Assembly: GCF_024628865.1 (NCBI RefSeq)
Contig: NZ_CP102384.1
Span: forward strand, 1,003,001 to 1,067,000
From: Sphingopyxis sp. DBS4
GTDB taxonomy: Bacteria; Pseudomonadota; Alphaproteobacteria; Sphingomonadales; Sphingomonadaceae
Direction: 5' to 3'
DNA: 64,000 nucleotides
Part shown: positions 1 through 8,499 of the stretch, piece by piece
How positions within the stretch are numbered: the stretch's first letter is position 1
Layout of the letters: each line of letters starts with the position of its first letter
Program-made: the position numbers and the translations under genes
Notes under the pieces: generated by a model
The model's database searches: none
What the model was told of the DNA's origin: nothing
What the model saw: only the letters and a program-made list of their open reading frames with translations

Positions 1-171
1 GACCAGCCCGAGCAGAGCTATTCGGAGCGTCAGATCTTCGAAGCGGCGTCGAGCCGCCTCGCGCGCGAACTGGGCGCGATGGAGGAAAGCGACGAAAAGA
101 CCGCACAGGCGAAGATTCTTCAGATCCTCAACGAGCACGCGCCGAAATATTATCTGGAAAAGGCGGTCTGA
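1..171 (+). CDS. 3' end of an unidentified CDS
   Basis: An open frame enters from the left edge and stops with TGA at 169-171, leaving 56 codons. The visible tail is charged and helical, with many Glu, Lys and Ala residues, and ends in KYYLEKAV. I do not recognise the family. A strong rho-independent terminator 26 bp downstream supports this being the true 3' end of a transcript. The start and any domain lie outside the window. Confidence 0.7.
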   Translation, partial: DQPEQSYSERQIFEAASSRLARELGAMEESDEKTAQAKILQILNEHAPKYYLEKAV

Positions 172-196
172 CGCCGCGCATTCCAAAGGGGGAATG

Positions 197-228
197 AAAG
201 GGCGGTCCTTAAAGGGCCGCCCTTTTTT
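197..228 (+). terminator. Rho-independent terminator
   Basis: A GC-rich stem (arms 200-208 and 214-222, one G-T pair) with a 5-base loop is followed by a run of T. It lies just after the stop codon at 171 and should end transcription of the left-edge gene before the opposing truA. Confidence 0.85.
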
Positions 229-240
229 CAGGGCGACCCT

Positions 241-283
241 CTCTTCCCGTCACCCCGGACTTGATCCGGGGTGACGGGAAGAG
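241..283. repeat. Palindrome between convergent genes
   Basis: A near-perfect inverted repeat of 19-base arms around the 5-base centre CTTGA. The core CCCCGGA is shared with the palindrome at 25518-25558, so both belong to one dispersed intergenic family. It lies between the left-edge gene and the convergent truA 3' end and could act as a bidirectional terminator. Confidence 0.7.
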
Positions 284-290
284 GAGTGGA

Positions 291-1031
291 TCAGGGATAG
301 CGCGCCGCTACGAAATAGAGCCCGTCGGGCGGCGCGTTCAACCCGAGCGCGCTGCGATCCGCGGCGTCGAGCGCGGCCTTCAGATCGCGCGCCGACCATT
401 TGCCTTCGCCGACCATGGACAAACAGCCGACCATCGAGCGTACCTGATGATGCAGGAAACTGCGCGCCGCGGTTTCGATGACGATCTCGTCGCCGTGGCG
501 GCTGACGCTGATCCGGTCGAGCGTCTTGACCGGGCTTTCGGCCTGGCAATGCACCGAGCGGAAGGTGGTGAAGTCATGCCGTCCCACAAGCGCCTGCGCC
601 GCGCCGTGCATCGCTCCGGCATCGAGCGGCTTGGCGAATTGCCACGACAGCCCCTTATCCCACGTCAGCGGCGCGCGGCGGTTGACGATGCGATATTCAT
701 AGGCGCGCCCGATGCACGAAAAGCGCGCGTGCCAGTCGTCCGCGACCGTCTCGCAGGCGAGCACCGCGATGGGGGCGGGGCGAAGCTGCGCGTTGAGCGC
801 TTCCATCAGGCGAAAGGGCTCGATCGTTTTCTCGATATCGACGTGCGCGCGCATCGCGATCGCGTGCACGCCCGCATCGGTCCGCCCCGCGCCATGCACC
901 GGGGTTTCCTCGCGGGTGATACGCGTGACTGCTTCCTCCAGCGCCTGCTGGACGCTGGGGCCGTGCGATTGCCGCTGCCAGCCCATGAAGGGGCGGCCGT
1001 CGAACTCGATGGTGAGGGCGAAGCGGGTCAT
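291..1031 (-). CDS. truA: tRNA pseudouridine(38-40) synthase TruA
   Basis: 246 aa, normal TruA length. The enzyme isomerises uridines 38-40 in the anticodon arm of tRNAs. The catalytic Asp lies in [11 protein letters not shown], and the HDFTTFRS and HHQVRSMVG motifs of the family are present. I placed the start at 1031 ([12 protein letters not shown]), because the frame extends upstream through the palindromic repeat with no family-like sequence. No clear Shine-Dalgarno sequence precedes it. It is transcribed after fmt on the same strand, but the 1047-1137 repeat separates them, so co-transcription is possible rather than certain. Confidence 0.95.
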   Translation of the reverse strand: MTRFALTIEFDGRPFMGWQRQSHGPSVQQALEEAVTRITREETPVHGAGRTDAGVHAIAMRAHVDIEKTIEPFRLMEALNAQLRPAPIAVLACETVADDWHARFSCIGRAYEYRIVNRRAPLTWDKGLSWQFAKPLDAGAMHGAAQALVGRHDFTTFRSVHCQAESPVKTLDRISVSRHGDEIVIETAARSFLHHQVRSMVGCLSMVGEGKWSARDLKAALDAADRSALGLNAPPDGLYFVAARYP

Positions 1032-1046
1032 GCAAACGCAGTGAGA

Positions 1047-1137
1047 CAATAAATAGGGACAGTCCCTATTTTTCTTTTCTCGACGCTGCGTCGATTGCCG
1101 ATGCGCATCGAAAAATAGGGACTGTCCCTGTTTATTG
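1047..1137. repeat. Inverted REP-like doublet
   Basis: Two 28-base arms (1047-1074 and 1110-1137), identical except for one base, face each other across 35 bp. Each arm contains the palindromic core GGGACAGTCCC or GGGACTGTCCC. From general knowledge, this kind of doublet resembles REP/BIME elements mobilised by RAYT (Y1 HUH) transposases. No transposase gene is visible nearby. It fills the truA-fmt gap. Confidence 0.75.
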
Positions 1138-1146
1138 AGGGGGCCG

Positions 1147-2067
1147 TCATGCGAGCCGCACCCCTTTCGGAATCGCCCGCCCGCGCAGCAGTTCGGTGGC
1201 ATCCATCGCGGGCTTGCCCGCGCGCTGCACGCGCGTCGCGCGGATCGCACCGGGGTTGCAGGCGATCGTCAGCGCATCGCCAAGCGTGACACCGGGTGTG
1301 GCGCCCGCGACCGTCTCCGCCGGATGCACGACCTCGGCCGCCAAAATCTTGTAACGCTCGCCGTCCAGCTCGAAGAAGGCCCCCGGCACCGGGTTGAAGG
1401 CGCGGATCTGGCGTTCGACCTGCACCGCGCTGGTCAGGAAATCGAGCCGCGCCTCGCTCTTGTCGATCTTCGCGGCATAGGTGACGCCTGTTTCGGGTTG
1501 TGACACGGGCGCGAAGACGGAAAGATCACTCAGCACCGTCACCATCATCCGCGCACCCATTTCGGCGAGTTCGTCGGTGAGCTCGCCCGCGCTCTTGCCC
1601 GCGATCACGGTCGTATCGACCAGCCGCATCGCGCCGGTGTCGAGCCCGGCGTCCATCTGCATGATTGTCACGCCGGTCTCGGTATCGCCCGCCAGGATCG
1701 CGCGCTGCACCGGCGCCGCGCCGCGCCAGCGCGGCAGGATCGAGCCATGGACGTTGAGGCAGCCCTCACGCGGCGCATCGAGCACCGCCTGCGGCAGGAT
1801 CAGGCCGTAAGCCGCGACCACGGCGACATCGAGGTTCAGCGCGGCGAAGGCCACCTGTTCCTCGGCGGATTTCAGGCTCTTCGGGGTGCGGACGGGCAGG
1901 CCATGCGCTTCGGCCCAGACGTGCACAGCGCTCTGCTGCACCTTCTTGCCGCGCTGCGCCGGGCGCGGCGGCTGGGTATAGACGGCGGCGATTTCGTGCC
2001 CTGCCGCGTGAAGCGCGGCGAGCGTTGGCACCGCAAAGGGCGGCGTTCCCATGAAGGCGATGCGCAT
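1147..2067 (-). CDS. fmt: Methionyl-tRNA formyltransferase
   Basis: 306 aa. Transfers a formyl group from 10-formyl-THF to initiator Met-tRNA, providing the formyl group that Def (encoded 1.1 kb away) later removes. The N-terminal Rossmann-like domain begins [12 protein letters not shown]. The active-site segment [15 protein letters not shown] and the Asp-containing [10 protein letters not shown] are intact, and the C-terminal tRNA-binding domain is complete. The start at 2067 is chosen because family homology begins there; an ATG 12 codons upstream adds unrelated residues. Confidence 0.96.
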   Translation of the reverse strand: MRIAFMGTPPFAVPTLAALHAAGHEIAAVYTQPPRPAQRGKKVQQSAVHVWAEAHGLPVRTPKSLKSAEEQVAFAALNLDVAVVAAYGLILPQAVLDAPREGCLNVHGSILPRWRGAAPVQRAILAGDTETGVTIMQMDAGLDTGAMRLVDTTVIAGKSAGELTDELAEMGARMMVTVLSDLSVFAPVSQPETGVTYAAKIDKSEARLDFLTSAVQVERQIRAFNPVPGAFFELDGERYKILAAEVVHPAETVAGATPGVTLGDALTIACNPGAIRATRVQRAGKPAMDATELLRGRAIPKGVRLA

Positions 2068-2108
2068 GGGCGGCGCTTTGGCGGAGGATGCGGGGTTGCG
2101 CAAGTATC

Positions 2109-2256
2109 CCTCTCCCCTTGCGGGAGAGGGCAGCGAGACTGGCCAGCTTGCTGGCTAGTCGCAGCGGGTGAGGGGGCCGCGCCGTCGCAACCCCTCTCCA
2201 GCCTCCGCTAGACGCTCCGCGCCAAGCTCCGGCATCCTCTCCCGCAAGGGGAGAGG
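2109..2256. repeat. Long imperfect palindrome, CCTCTCCC family
   Basis: The outer arms 2109-2129 and 2236-2256 are inverted copies (CCTCTCC...GGAGAGG), each itself palindromic. The intervening sequence contains GCAGCGAG and GCTAGTCGCAGCGGGTGAGGG blocks. The same architecture recurs at 3676-3833 and, with different outer arms, at 15501-15614. It separates the divergent fmt and recR genes. Confidence 0.75.
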
Positions 2257-2292
2257 ATTGTATGCGCTCGCGTCGCGCGATAGGTGCTCTGT

Positions 2293-2889
2293 ATGGCCTC
2301 CACCGAAATCGAAGCGCTCGTCCAGCAACTTGCCCGCCTGCCGGGGCTCGGCCCGCGGTCGGCGCGGCGCGCGGTGCTGCACCTGATGAAGAAGCGCGAG
2401 AGCAGCTTCGCGCCGCTGCTCGCCGCGCTGCAGACGGTGTCGGAACGGCTCGTCACCTGCACCGTCTGCGGCAATGTCGACACGCAGGATCCGTGCGCGA
2501 TCTGCGCCGACCCGCGCCGCGACGCGCGCAGCCTGTGCGTCGTCGAGGAGGTGTCGGACCTCTGGGCGCTCGACAAGTCGCGGCTGTTTCCGGGCAAATA
2601 TCATGTGCTGGGCGGGCGATTGTCGGCGCTGGAAGGCGTGCGGCCACAGGACCTCAGCATCGACGCGCTGGTGAACCGCGTCGCCGCGGGCGGCATCGAC
2701 GAGGTCGTGCTGGCGATGAACGCGACACTGGAGGGGCAGACGACCGCGCATTATCTCGCCGAGCGGCTGGAGGGCTATCCGGTGCGGCTGACCCAACTCG
2801 CGCACGGCCTGCCAGTGGGGGGCGAACTCGACTATCTGGATGAAGGAACGCTGGCGCAGGCGCTGCGGGCGAGAAGACCAGTGGGATGA
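2293..2889 (+). CDS. recR: Recombination mediator RecR
   Basis: 198 aa. With RecF and RecO, RecR loads RecA onto SSB-coated gaps. In order: helix-hairpin-helix ([14 protein letters not shown]), a C4 zinc finger ([16 protein letters not shown]), the Toprim domain starting near LCVVEE, and the C-terminal Walker-B-like region. ATG 2293 is the usual start; an in-frame GTG at 2284 would add three residues. The last bases overlap the next small gene as ATGA, suggesting translational coupling. Confidence 0.95.
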   Translation: MASTEIEALVQQLARLPGLGPRSARRAVLHLMKKRESSFAPLLAALQTVSERLVTCTVCGNVDTQDPCAICADPRRDARSLCVVEEVSDLWALDKSRLFPGKYHVLGGRLSALEGVRPQDLSIDALVNRVAAGGIDEVVLAMNATLEGQTTAHYLAERLEGYPVRLTQLAHGLPVGGELDYLDEGTLAQALRARRPVG

Positions 2890-3107
2890 GACTTGGTGCG
2901 CAAATCCTTATCTGCGCTTTCCTGGCCGCCGTGCCCGCTATCGCCGTCGGTAGCATGGCGCTCGATCATAATCCGCAGGGGGAGTTTGCCAACCCCGGCT
3001 ATACTAGCGATCTCTATCTGCTGGTCACGATAACTTGGGCTCTGTTTGCGCTGCCGGCGATGGGGCTGGTCACACTGATCGAATTCGGACGGCGCTCCGA
3101 TCATTGA
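2886..3107 (+). CDS. Small two-helix membrane protein
   Basis: 73 aa, with no recognised family. A hydrophobic N-terminal segment (residues 6-23) and a second one (about 43-62) predict two membrane spans with a short polar loop. The ATG overlaps the recR TGA (ATGA), which supports real translation by coupling. The job is unknown; the position alone does not imply a role in recombination. Confidence 0.55.
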   Translation: MRLGAQILICAFLAAVPAIAVGSMALDHNPQGEFANPGYTSDLYLLVTITWALFALPAMGLVTLIEFGRRSDH

Positions 3108-3138
3108 CCCGCGGGCTTCGCCTACCTAAATCGCACCC

Positions 3139-3672
3139 ATGGCCCTGTTACCCATCATAGAGACCCCCGATCCCCGGCTGCGCGTCATTTCGAAGCCTGT
3201 CGAGACGTTCGACGCCGAATTGAAGACGCTGGTCGCCGACATGTTCGAGACGATGTACGACGCGCCCGGCATCGGGCTGGCGGCGATTCAGGTCGGGGTC
3301 GCGAAGCGCATCCTCGTCATCGACCTTCAGGAACCCGATCCCGAGGATGAAGAGGGCAAGCGCGTGATCCGCGACCCGCGCGTCTTCATCAACCCCGTCT
3401 TCTCCGACGAGAGCGAGGCGCACAGCGTCTATCAGGAAGGCTGCCTGTCGGTTCCTGAGCAATATGCCGATGTGACGCGCCCAGCCGAAGTCACCGTCGA
3501 CTGGCAGGACGTGGACGGCAAGCACCATCGGGAACGCATGACCGGGCTGATGGCGACGTGCATCCAGCACGAGCACGACCATCTGGAAGGCATTCTCTTC
3601 ATCGACCATCTGTCGCGGCTGAAGCGCGAGATGGTGCTGAAGAAGCTCGCGAAGATGCGCAAGGCGGCGTAA
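3139..3672 (+). CDS. def: Peptide deformylase
   Basis: 177 aa metalloprotease that removes the N-formyl group from nascent proteins. All three family motifs are intact: GIGLAAIQVG (motif 1), EGCLSVP (motif 2, Cys metal ligand) and QHEHDHLEG (motif 3, the two His ligands and catalytic Glu). It is functionally paired with fmt, encoded divergently about 1.1 kb away. A palindromic repeat follows immediately. Confidence 0.96.
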   Translation: MALLPIIETPDPRLRVISKPVETFDAELKTLVADMFETMYDAPGIGLAAIQVGVAKRILVIDLQEPDPEDEEGKRVIRDPRVFINPVFSDESEAHSVYQEGCLSVPEQYADVTRPAEVTVDWQDVDGKHHRERMTGLMATCIQHEHDHLEGILFIDHLSRLKREMVLKKLAKMRKAA

Positions 3673-3675
3673 TAT

Positions 3676-3833
3676 CCCTCTCCCCTGGGGGAGAGGGTTG
3701 CGCAAGTTTGGCAGCTTGCTGCCTAGCTGAAGCTGGGTGAGGGTGACCCGCGTTGGCAGAGCAAACCCTCACCCGCTGCGACTAGCGGACAAGTCCGCAA
3801 GTCTCGCTGCCCTCTCTCGCAAGCGGGAGAGGG
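3676..3833. repeat. Long imperfect palindrome, CCTCTCCC family
   Basis: Second member of the family seen at 2109-2256. The outer arms 3676-3697 and 3810-3833 read CCCTCTCCC...GGGAGAGGG in opposite orientation, with inner GTGAGGGTGACCC and CCCTCACCCGCTGCGACTAG blocks. It lies between the convergent def and grpE and may terminate both. Confidence 0.75.
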
Positions 3834-3839
3834 AAAAAC

Positions 3840-4382
3840 TTAATCCGCCTTCTTCGCGACCCCCACCATCGCGGGGCGCAGCAGCCGGTCCTTCATCATA
3901 TAGCCCGCCTGCATTTCCTGCACGATCGTGCCGCTTTCCTTGTCGCTCGGGATTTCGAGCATCGCCTGATGCTGATTCGGGTCGAGCGGCAGGCCGATCG
4001 CGGCGATGCGGGTGATGCCGTTGCGCTCGAACACGCTCATCAGCTCGCGCTCGGTGGCTTCGAGGCCGGTGAGCAGCGGCTTGATCGCCTCGTCGGCGCG
4101 CTGTTCTTCGCTGAGCGACGCCAGCGCGCGGCCCAGATTGTCGGCGACCGACAAGATGTCGCGCGCGAATTTGGTCGCCGCATAGGCGTGCGCGTCGGCG
4201 ATCTCCTTGTCCTTGCGGCGCGTGACGTTCTGCGTCTCGGCGCGCGCATAGAGCAGATCCTGCTGGAGTGCCGCAAGCTGCTCGGCAAGCGCCGCCGCTT
4301 CGTCCTGCGCCTCCGGTGCCGTGGTTGCGCTGTCTGCGGCCTGACCCTCTTCGACGGGCGTATCGTTTTCGGTGTTCGTCAT
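3840..4382 (-). CDS. grpE: Nucleotide exchange factor GrpE
   Basis: 180 aa. GrpE releases ADP from DnaK. It has an acidic disordered N-terminus (residues 1-30), a long coiled-coil helix (about 30-95, RRKDKEIADAHAYA), then the C-terminal beta domain with the family signature near LPLDPNQHQAMLEIP. It starts 4 bp after the hrcA stop on the same strand, so hrcA-grpE is an operon. Confidence 0.95.
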   Translation of the reverse strand: MTNTENDTPVEEGQAADSATTAPEAQDEAAALAEQLAALQQDLLYARAETQNVTRRKDKEIADAHAYAATKFARDILSVADNLGRALASLSEEQRADEAIKPLLTGLEATERELMSVFERNGITRIAAIGLPLDPNQHQAMLEIPSDKESGTIVQEMQAGYMMKDRLLRPAMVGVAKKAD

Positions 4383-4386
4383 AATC

Positions 4387-5433
4387 CTATCGTATCAGTC
4401 TGGAGAGAGATTGTGCGGTGAAATCCACCATGGGAACGATCCGCGCATAGTTCAAGCGCGTCGGGCCGATCACCCCCACCACGCCGACCACGCGGCCGTC
4501 GCTGCCATGATAAGGGGCGGCGATAACCGAGGATCCTGACAGCGAAAAGAGCTTGTTCTCCGACCCGATGAAAATGCGCGTCGCGCTGCCCTCGCGCGCG
4601 CTGTCGAGCAAGCCGGCGATTTCCTGCTTGGTTTCGAGTTCGTCGAGCAGTTGCCGCACCCGGTCGAGGTCGCCGACCGCGCTTTCGTCGAGCAGATTTG
4701 CCTGGCCGCGCACGATGAGGACGGGCCGGTCGGCGCCGTCCGACGACCAGATGGCGAGCCCGCGCGACACGAGGTCGGCGGCGGCGCGATCGATCGCGAT
4801 GCGCTCGGCCTCGATCTCGCGCCGCACCCGCGCCATCGCGTCGGACAGCGTCAGCCCCGCAAGCATCGCGCTGACATAATTGCCCGCCTCGACGAGCGCC
4901 GAGGGGTTGAGCCCGGCGGGCACGTCGATGACGCGATTCTCGACCGTGCCGTCGCCCGCGACGAGCACGACGAGCGCCTGCGTTCCCGACATCGGCACGA
5001 AGGCAACCTGCTTCAGCACCCGCTCATGCTTGGGGACGAGGACGAGCCCGGCGCAGGCGGACAGGCCCGACAGCGCGGCGGTCGCCTGCGCGAGCGCGCT
5101 TTCGATCGGCCCGCCGCCGTCGGCAAGGCTCGCCTCGATCTGCGCGCGGTCCTCGGCTGAAGGCTCGGCGACCTGCATCATCCCGTCGACGAAGAGGCGG
5201 AGACCCTGTTCGGTCGGCAGCCGCCCCGCGCTGGTGTGCGGGCTGGCGAGCAGGCCATATTCCTCGAGGTCTTGCATGACGTTGCGGATTGACGCCGGCG
5301 ACAGGTTGAGCGCCGCGAGTTTCGACAGGGTGCGCGACCCGACCGGCTGGCCGGTTTCGAGATAGGCGTCGACGACCAGCCGGAACACGTCGCGGGCGCG
5401 CGTGGTGAGTTCGGTGATCGGCGGATTGGTCAT
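4387..5433 (-). CDS. hrcA: Heat-inducible repressor HrcA
   Basis: 348 aa. HrcA represses groE/dnaK-type operons through CIRCE. An N-terminal winged helix (residues about 6-80, GSRTLSKLAALNLSPASIRN) is followed by the GAF-like domain and the C-terminal dimerisation region. The start MTNPPITE at 5433 is chosen; an upstream ATG at 5472 adds 13 Pro/Arg-rich residues. I looked for a CIRCE element (TTAGCACTC-N9-GAGTGCTAA) upstream and saw none, so autoregulation is not supported here. It is first in the hrcA-grpE operon. Confidence 0.93.
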   Translation of the reverse strand: MTNPPITELTTRARDVFRLVVDAYLETGQPVGSRTLSKLAALNLSPASIRNVMQDLEEYGLLASPHTSAGRLPTEQGLRLFVDGMMQVAEPSAEDRAQIEASLADGGGPIESALAQATAALSGLSACAGLVLVPKHERVLKQVAFVPMSGTQALVVLVAGDGTVENRVIDVPAGLNPSALVEAGNYVSAMLAGLTLSDAMARVRREIEAERIAIDRAAADLVSRGLAIWSSDGADRPVLIVRGQANLLDESAVGDLDRVRQLLDELETKQEIAGLLDSAREGSATRIFIGSENKLFSLSGSSVIAAPYHGSDGRVVGVVGVIGPTRLNYARIVPMVDFTAQSLSRLIR

Positions 5434-5497
5434 GCCGAGGATGTAGGGGCGGCGCGGGGGAGGGGCAAGCATCGTGCTCGCCTTCCGTCATTCCCTT

Positions 5498-5636
5498 CGT
5501 CATTCCCGCGAAGGCGGGAATCCAGCTCTTTTCCAACTGTCTCTTCGCGCCTTTGCGCCTTTGCGTGAGATTTTCCGATTTCACGCAAAGGCGCGAAGAA
5601 TGAGCAAGCTGGATTCCCGTCTTCGCGGGAATGACG
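5498..5636. repeat. Nested palindromic element, CGTCATTCCCGC family
   Basis: The outer arms begin CGTCATTCCCGCGAAGGCGGG and end with the inverse (CCCGTCTTCGCGGGAATGACG); both carry ATCCAGC/GCTGGAT extensions. A second inverted repeat nests inside: CTTCGCGCCTTTGCG against CGCAAAGGCGCGAAG. The resulting cruciform-like element separates hrcA from the divergent dienelactone-hydrolase-like gene. The outer CGTCATTCCCGCGAA sequence is a common alphaproteobacterial intergenic repeat. Confidence 0.75.
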
Positions 5637-5692
5637 AAAGTGGGTGCATTTGATCTGGCTTGTGCATAGCCTCCTCACGGGGGAGAAACCGT

Positions 5693-6493
5693 ATGACCAC
5701 ACGCCCACTGACCGAGGACGACCCGCTCGACGATTTCGAGCATCGCACCATCGCATTGCTCGGCCGCCCGCACCGCGTCTACACGATGGGCAACGGCCCC
5801 GCGGTGGTCGTGATGACCGAAATGCCGGGGATCAGCCCGCATGTCGCGCGCTTCGCCCGCTGGGTCCGCGATGCGGGCTTCACCGTCTATATGCCGCATA
5901 TCTTCGGGCGCGACGGCGCGGTGCCGCGGATGCCCGGCGCGCTGTTCACGATGATCGGCGGCTGCGTCAGTCGCCAGTTCCGCGCCTTTCAGGCGAATGA
6001 AAGCTCGCCCGCCGTCCAGTGGCTGCGCGCCCTCGCGGCGCTCGCGCACAAGGAGTGCGGCGGCCGGGGCGTCGGCGCGATCGGCATGTGCTTCACCGGC
6101 AATTTCGCGCTGTCGATGATGCTCGAACCCGCGGTGCTCGCGCCGGTGCTGTCGCAGCCGTCGCTGCCGCTGAATGACGCGGCAGGGATGCACATCGCCC
6201 CCGACGAGCTCGCGGCGGTCAAGGCGCGTATGGAGGCGGAGGATCTGACCGTGCTCGCCTATCGCTTCGAGGGCGACAAATTTTGCAAGGCGGCGCGCTT
6301 CGCCGCCTATGAGGCCGCGCTCGGCGACCGCTTCGTCGGCCGCGTGCTGCCTGACAGCGCCGCCAATCCCGACAGCCCGATGGCGAATCCGCACAGCGTC
6401 GTCACGCTCCACCTGATCGACGAGGAAGGTCAGCCGACACGCGCGGCGCGCGACGAAATCCTCGATTTCTTCCGTATGCGCTTGAGCGGTTGA
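5693..6493 (+). CDS. Dienelactone hydrolase family protein
   Basis: 266 aa alpha/beta hydrolase of the DLH family. The nucleophile elbow GIGMCFTGN places a Cys at the catalytic position, typical of dienelactone hydrolases. The family opens the lactone ring of dienelactones or related esters, but the true substrate cannot be read here. ATG 5693 has GGGGGAG eight bases upstream. It is monocistronic, between a repeat and rph, with no catabolic neighbours. Confidence 0.8.
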   Translation: MTTRPLTEDDPLDDFEHRTIALLGRPHRVYTMGNGPAVVVMTEMPGISPHVARFARWVRDAGFTVYMPHIFGRDGAVPRMPGALFTMIGGCVSRQFRAFQANESSPAVQWLRALAALAHKECGGRGVGAIGMCFTGNFALSMMLEPAVLAPVLSQPSLPLNDAAGMHIAPDELAAVKARMEAEDLTVLAYRFEGDKFCKAARFAAYEAALGDRFVGRVLPDSAANPDSPMANPHSVVTLHLIDEEGQPTRAARDEILDFFRMRLSG

Positions 6494-6539
6494 GGACGGC
6501 GGCCTAAGGGCGGCGCATTCATCACCTGAAAGGATTCCC

Positions 6540-7256
6540 ATGCGACCCTCCGGCCGCGCGCCCGACCAGATGCGCTCCATCGCCATCGAAACCAACTTCA
6601 CCATCCATGCCGAGGGCAGCGTCCTTGTGTCGTTCGGCAATACGAAGGTGCTGGTGACCGCCAGCGTCGAGGAGAAAGTGCCGCCCTTTCTTCGCGGCAA
6701 GGGGCAGGGCTGGGTGACGGCCGAATATGGGATGCTCCCGCGCGCGACCCATACGCGCGGCAGTCGCGAAGCGGCGAAGGGTAAGCAGTCGGGAAGAACG
6801 CATGAAATTCAGAGACTTATCGGGCGTAGCTTGCGCGCCGTCGTCGATATGAAGAAGCTCGGCGAGCGCCAGATCGTCATCGATTGCGACGTCATCCAGG
6901 CCGACGGCGGCACGCGCACCGCGTCGATTAGCGGCGCGTGGGTTGCGCTGCGGCTTGCGGTCGACAAGCTGCTCGAAAGCAAGGCGCTCGCCGCCGACCC
7001 GATCGAGGATCAGGTCGCGGCGATCTCGTGCGGCATCTACAACGGCACGCCGGTGCTCGACCTCGATTATGATGAGGATTCGGTTGCCGAAGCCGACGGC
7101 AATTTCGTCCTCACCGGCCGCGGCCAGATCGTCGAAGTGCAGGCGAGTGCCGAAGGCGCGACCTATGACGAGGAAGGCCTGCTGCGCCTGCTCCGCCTCG
7201 CGCGCATCGGCTGCACCGACATCTTCGCCGCGCAGGCGAAGGCGGTGGGGCGCTGA
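6540..7256 (+). CDS. rph: Ribonuclease PH
   Basis: 238 aa phosphorolytic 3'-5' exoribonuclease that trims tRNA 3' ends. The start [12 protein letters not shown] and the [20 protein letters not shown] phosphate/RNA-binding region match the family. The core [16 protein letters not shown] and the D-rich LDLDYDEDS metal region are intact. It ends one base before the GTG of rdgB, so rph-rdgB is one transcript, as in many alphaproteobacteria. Confidence 0.96.
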   Translation: MRPSGRAPDQMRSIAIETNFTIHAEGSVLVSFGNTKVLVTASVEEKVPPFLRGKGQGWVTAEYGMLPRATHTRGSREAAKGKQSGRTHEIQRLIGRSLRAVVDMKKLGERQIVIDCDVIQADGGTRTASISGAWVALRLAVDKLLESKALAADPIEDQVAAISCGIYNGTPVLDLDYDEDSVAEADGNFVLTGRGQIVEVQASAEGATYDEEGLLRLLRLARIGCTDIFAAQAKAVGR

Positions 7257-7257
7257 G

Positions 7258-7884
7258 GTGACGCGCAAGCTCGCTCCCGGCAAACTCGTCATCGCAAGCC
7301 ATAATGCGGGCAAGGTGCGCGAGATTCGCGCGCTGCTCGAACCCTTCGGGATCGAGCCGGTGTCGGCGGGCGACCTGGGCCTGCCCGAGCCGGAGGAGAC
7401 GGGGACGACGTTCCGCGAGAATGCGCTGCTCAAGGCACACGCGAGCGCGTCTGCGGCTGGGCTGCCCGCGCTTGCCGACGACAGCGGGCTCGAAGTCGCG
7501 GCGCTCGGCGGGCGGCCGGGCGTCTACACCGCCGACTGGGCCGAGCGCCAATGGTTCGAGGGCGAGAAGGGCCGCGACTGGTATATGGCGATGGGCAAGG
7601 TCGAAGGGCTGCTCGCCGAGCAGGGGCCGGACGTCGACCGCAGCGCGCGCTTCGTGTGCACGCTCGCGCTGGCCTGGCCGGATGGATATGCGGATGTTTA
7701 CGAAGGTGCCGCGGAGGGTGACCTGACCTGGCCGCCGCGCGGGACATTGGGATTCGGTTATGATCCGGTCTTCGTTCCGATCGGCAAATCACTGACTTAT
7801 GCGGAAATCGATCCGGCCGAAAAACATGCGATCAGTCATCGCGCCGACGCCTTCACCAAGCTGGTGACGGGGGCTTTCGACTAA
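7258..7884 (+). CDS. rdgB: dITP/XTP pyrophosphatase RdgB (Ham1 family)
   Basis: 208 aa house-cleaning NTPase that hydrolyses dITP, ITP and XTP to monophosphates. The family start [15 protein letters not shown] follows a GTG initiation codon at 7258, one base after the rph stop. The [20 protein letters not shown] active-site segment and the C-terminal [13 protein letters not shown] and SHRADA motifs are complete. The open frame continues far upstream inside rph but lacks homology there. It ends inside the left arm of the palindrome at 7884-7924. Confidence 0.94.
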   Translation: MTRKLAPGKLVIASHNAGKVREIRALLEPFGIEPVSAGDLGLPEPEETGTTFRENALLKAHASASAAGLPALADDSGLEVAALGGRPGVYTADWAERQWFEGEKGRDWYMAMGKVEGLLAEQGPDVDRSARFVCTLALAWPDGYADVYEGAAEGDLTWPPRGTLGFGYDPVFVPIGKSLTYAEIDPAEKHAISHRADAFTKLVTGAFD

Positions 7885-7924
7885 TTATATCCGGGTGAAT
7901 TGACTTTTTTTACCCGGATATAAT
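7884..7924 (+). promoter_or_regulatory. Perfect 13-bp inverted repeat before the DUF2239 gene
   Basis: Arms 7884-7896 and 7912-7924 (ATTATATCCGGGT and its exact complement) flank a 15-base AT-rich centre. The right arm ends in a consensus-like TATAAT (7919-7924). A TTGACT lies at 7900-7905, but the spacing of 13 bp is shorter than ideal. The position 8 bp before the DUF2239 start fits an operator overlapping its promoter. It could also form an RNA hairpin ending rph-rdgB. Confidence 0.6.
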
Positions 7925-7932
7925 GGGGCGCC

Positions 7933-8448
7933 ATGACAGAGCGTTCCGAAACCGTCACCGCCTTTCTCGGCGATACGCAACTCGCTTCGGGCAGCCGCGA
8001 GGCCGTTACCCGCACGCTCGAGGATCGCTATCCCGGCGACCTCGGATCGATCCTCGTGTTCGACGATGCCAGCGGCAAGCTGACCGACCTCGATTATTGG
8101 GACGCGGCGAAGACCGTGCCAGTTCCATCCGCGGGGCGCCCGCGTCTGGGCGTGAAGGCACGCGAAGTCACGCTGCTGCCGCGCCATTGGGACTGGCTGG
8201 CGGCGCAGCCCGGCGGCGCGTCGGCTGCCTTGCGCCGGCTGGTCGAAAGCGCCGTGCGGGAGGCCCCCAGCCTCGCGCAGCGCCGCGATGCGGCCTATCA
8301 TTTCATGAGCCATATGTGCGGCGACCGCCCGGGTTATGAAGAAGCGCTGCGCGCGCTCTACCGCGACGAAGATGGCGCCTTCGACGCCATCGTGGCGGCG
8401 TGGCCCGACGACGTCCGCACCCATATCGGCCACCTGCTCCATCGCTGA
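7933..8448 (+). CDS. DUF2239 family protein
   Basis: 171 aa matching my memory of the DUF2239 family: an N-terminal beta-rich part, then the signature REVTLLPRHWDWLAAQPGGA (residues about 79-98) and a helical C-terminus with SHMCGDRPGYEEA. The biochemical function is unknown. It has no signal peptide or membrane segment, so it is cytoplasmic. It sits between rdgB and hemW, which are usually adjacent, and has its own likely promoter and palindromic operator (7884-7924). It therefore looks like an independently regulated insertion in a housekeeping operon. Confidence 0.8.
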   Translation: MTERSETVTAFLGDTQLASGSREAVTRTLEDRYPGDLGSILVFDDASGKLTDLDYWDAAKTVPVPSAGRPRLGVKAREVTLLPRHWDWLAAQPGGASAALRRLVESAVREAPSLAQRRDAAYHFMSHMCGDRPGYEEALRALYRDEDGAFDAIVAAWPDDVRTHIGHLLHR

Positions 8449-8499
8449 CGCACGCGATTCCGCCTTTCGCCGGGCCGATGAATGGGAGTAGGGGGCGCC

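Noticed and set aside
5434..5500. CIRCE element before hrcA
   Set aside because: No TTAGCACTC/GAGTGCTAA pair was found; AGCATCGTGCTC is not a match.
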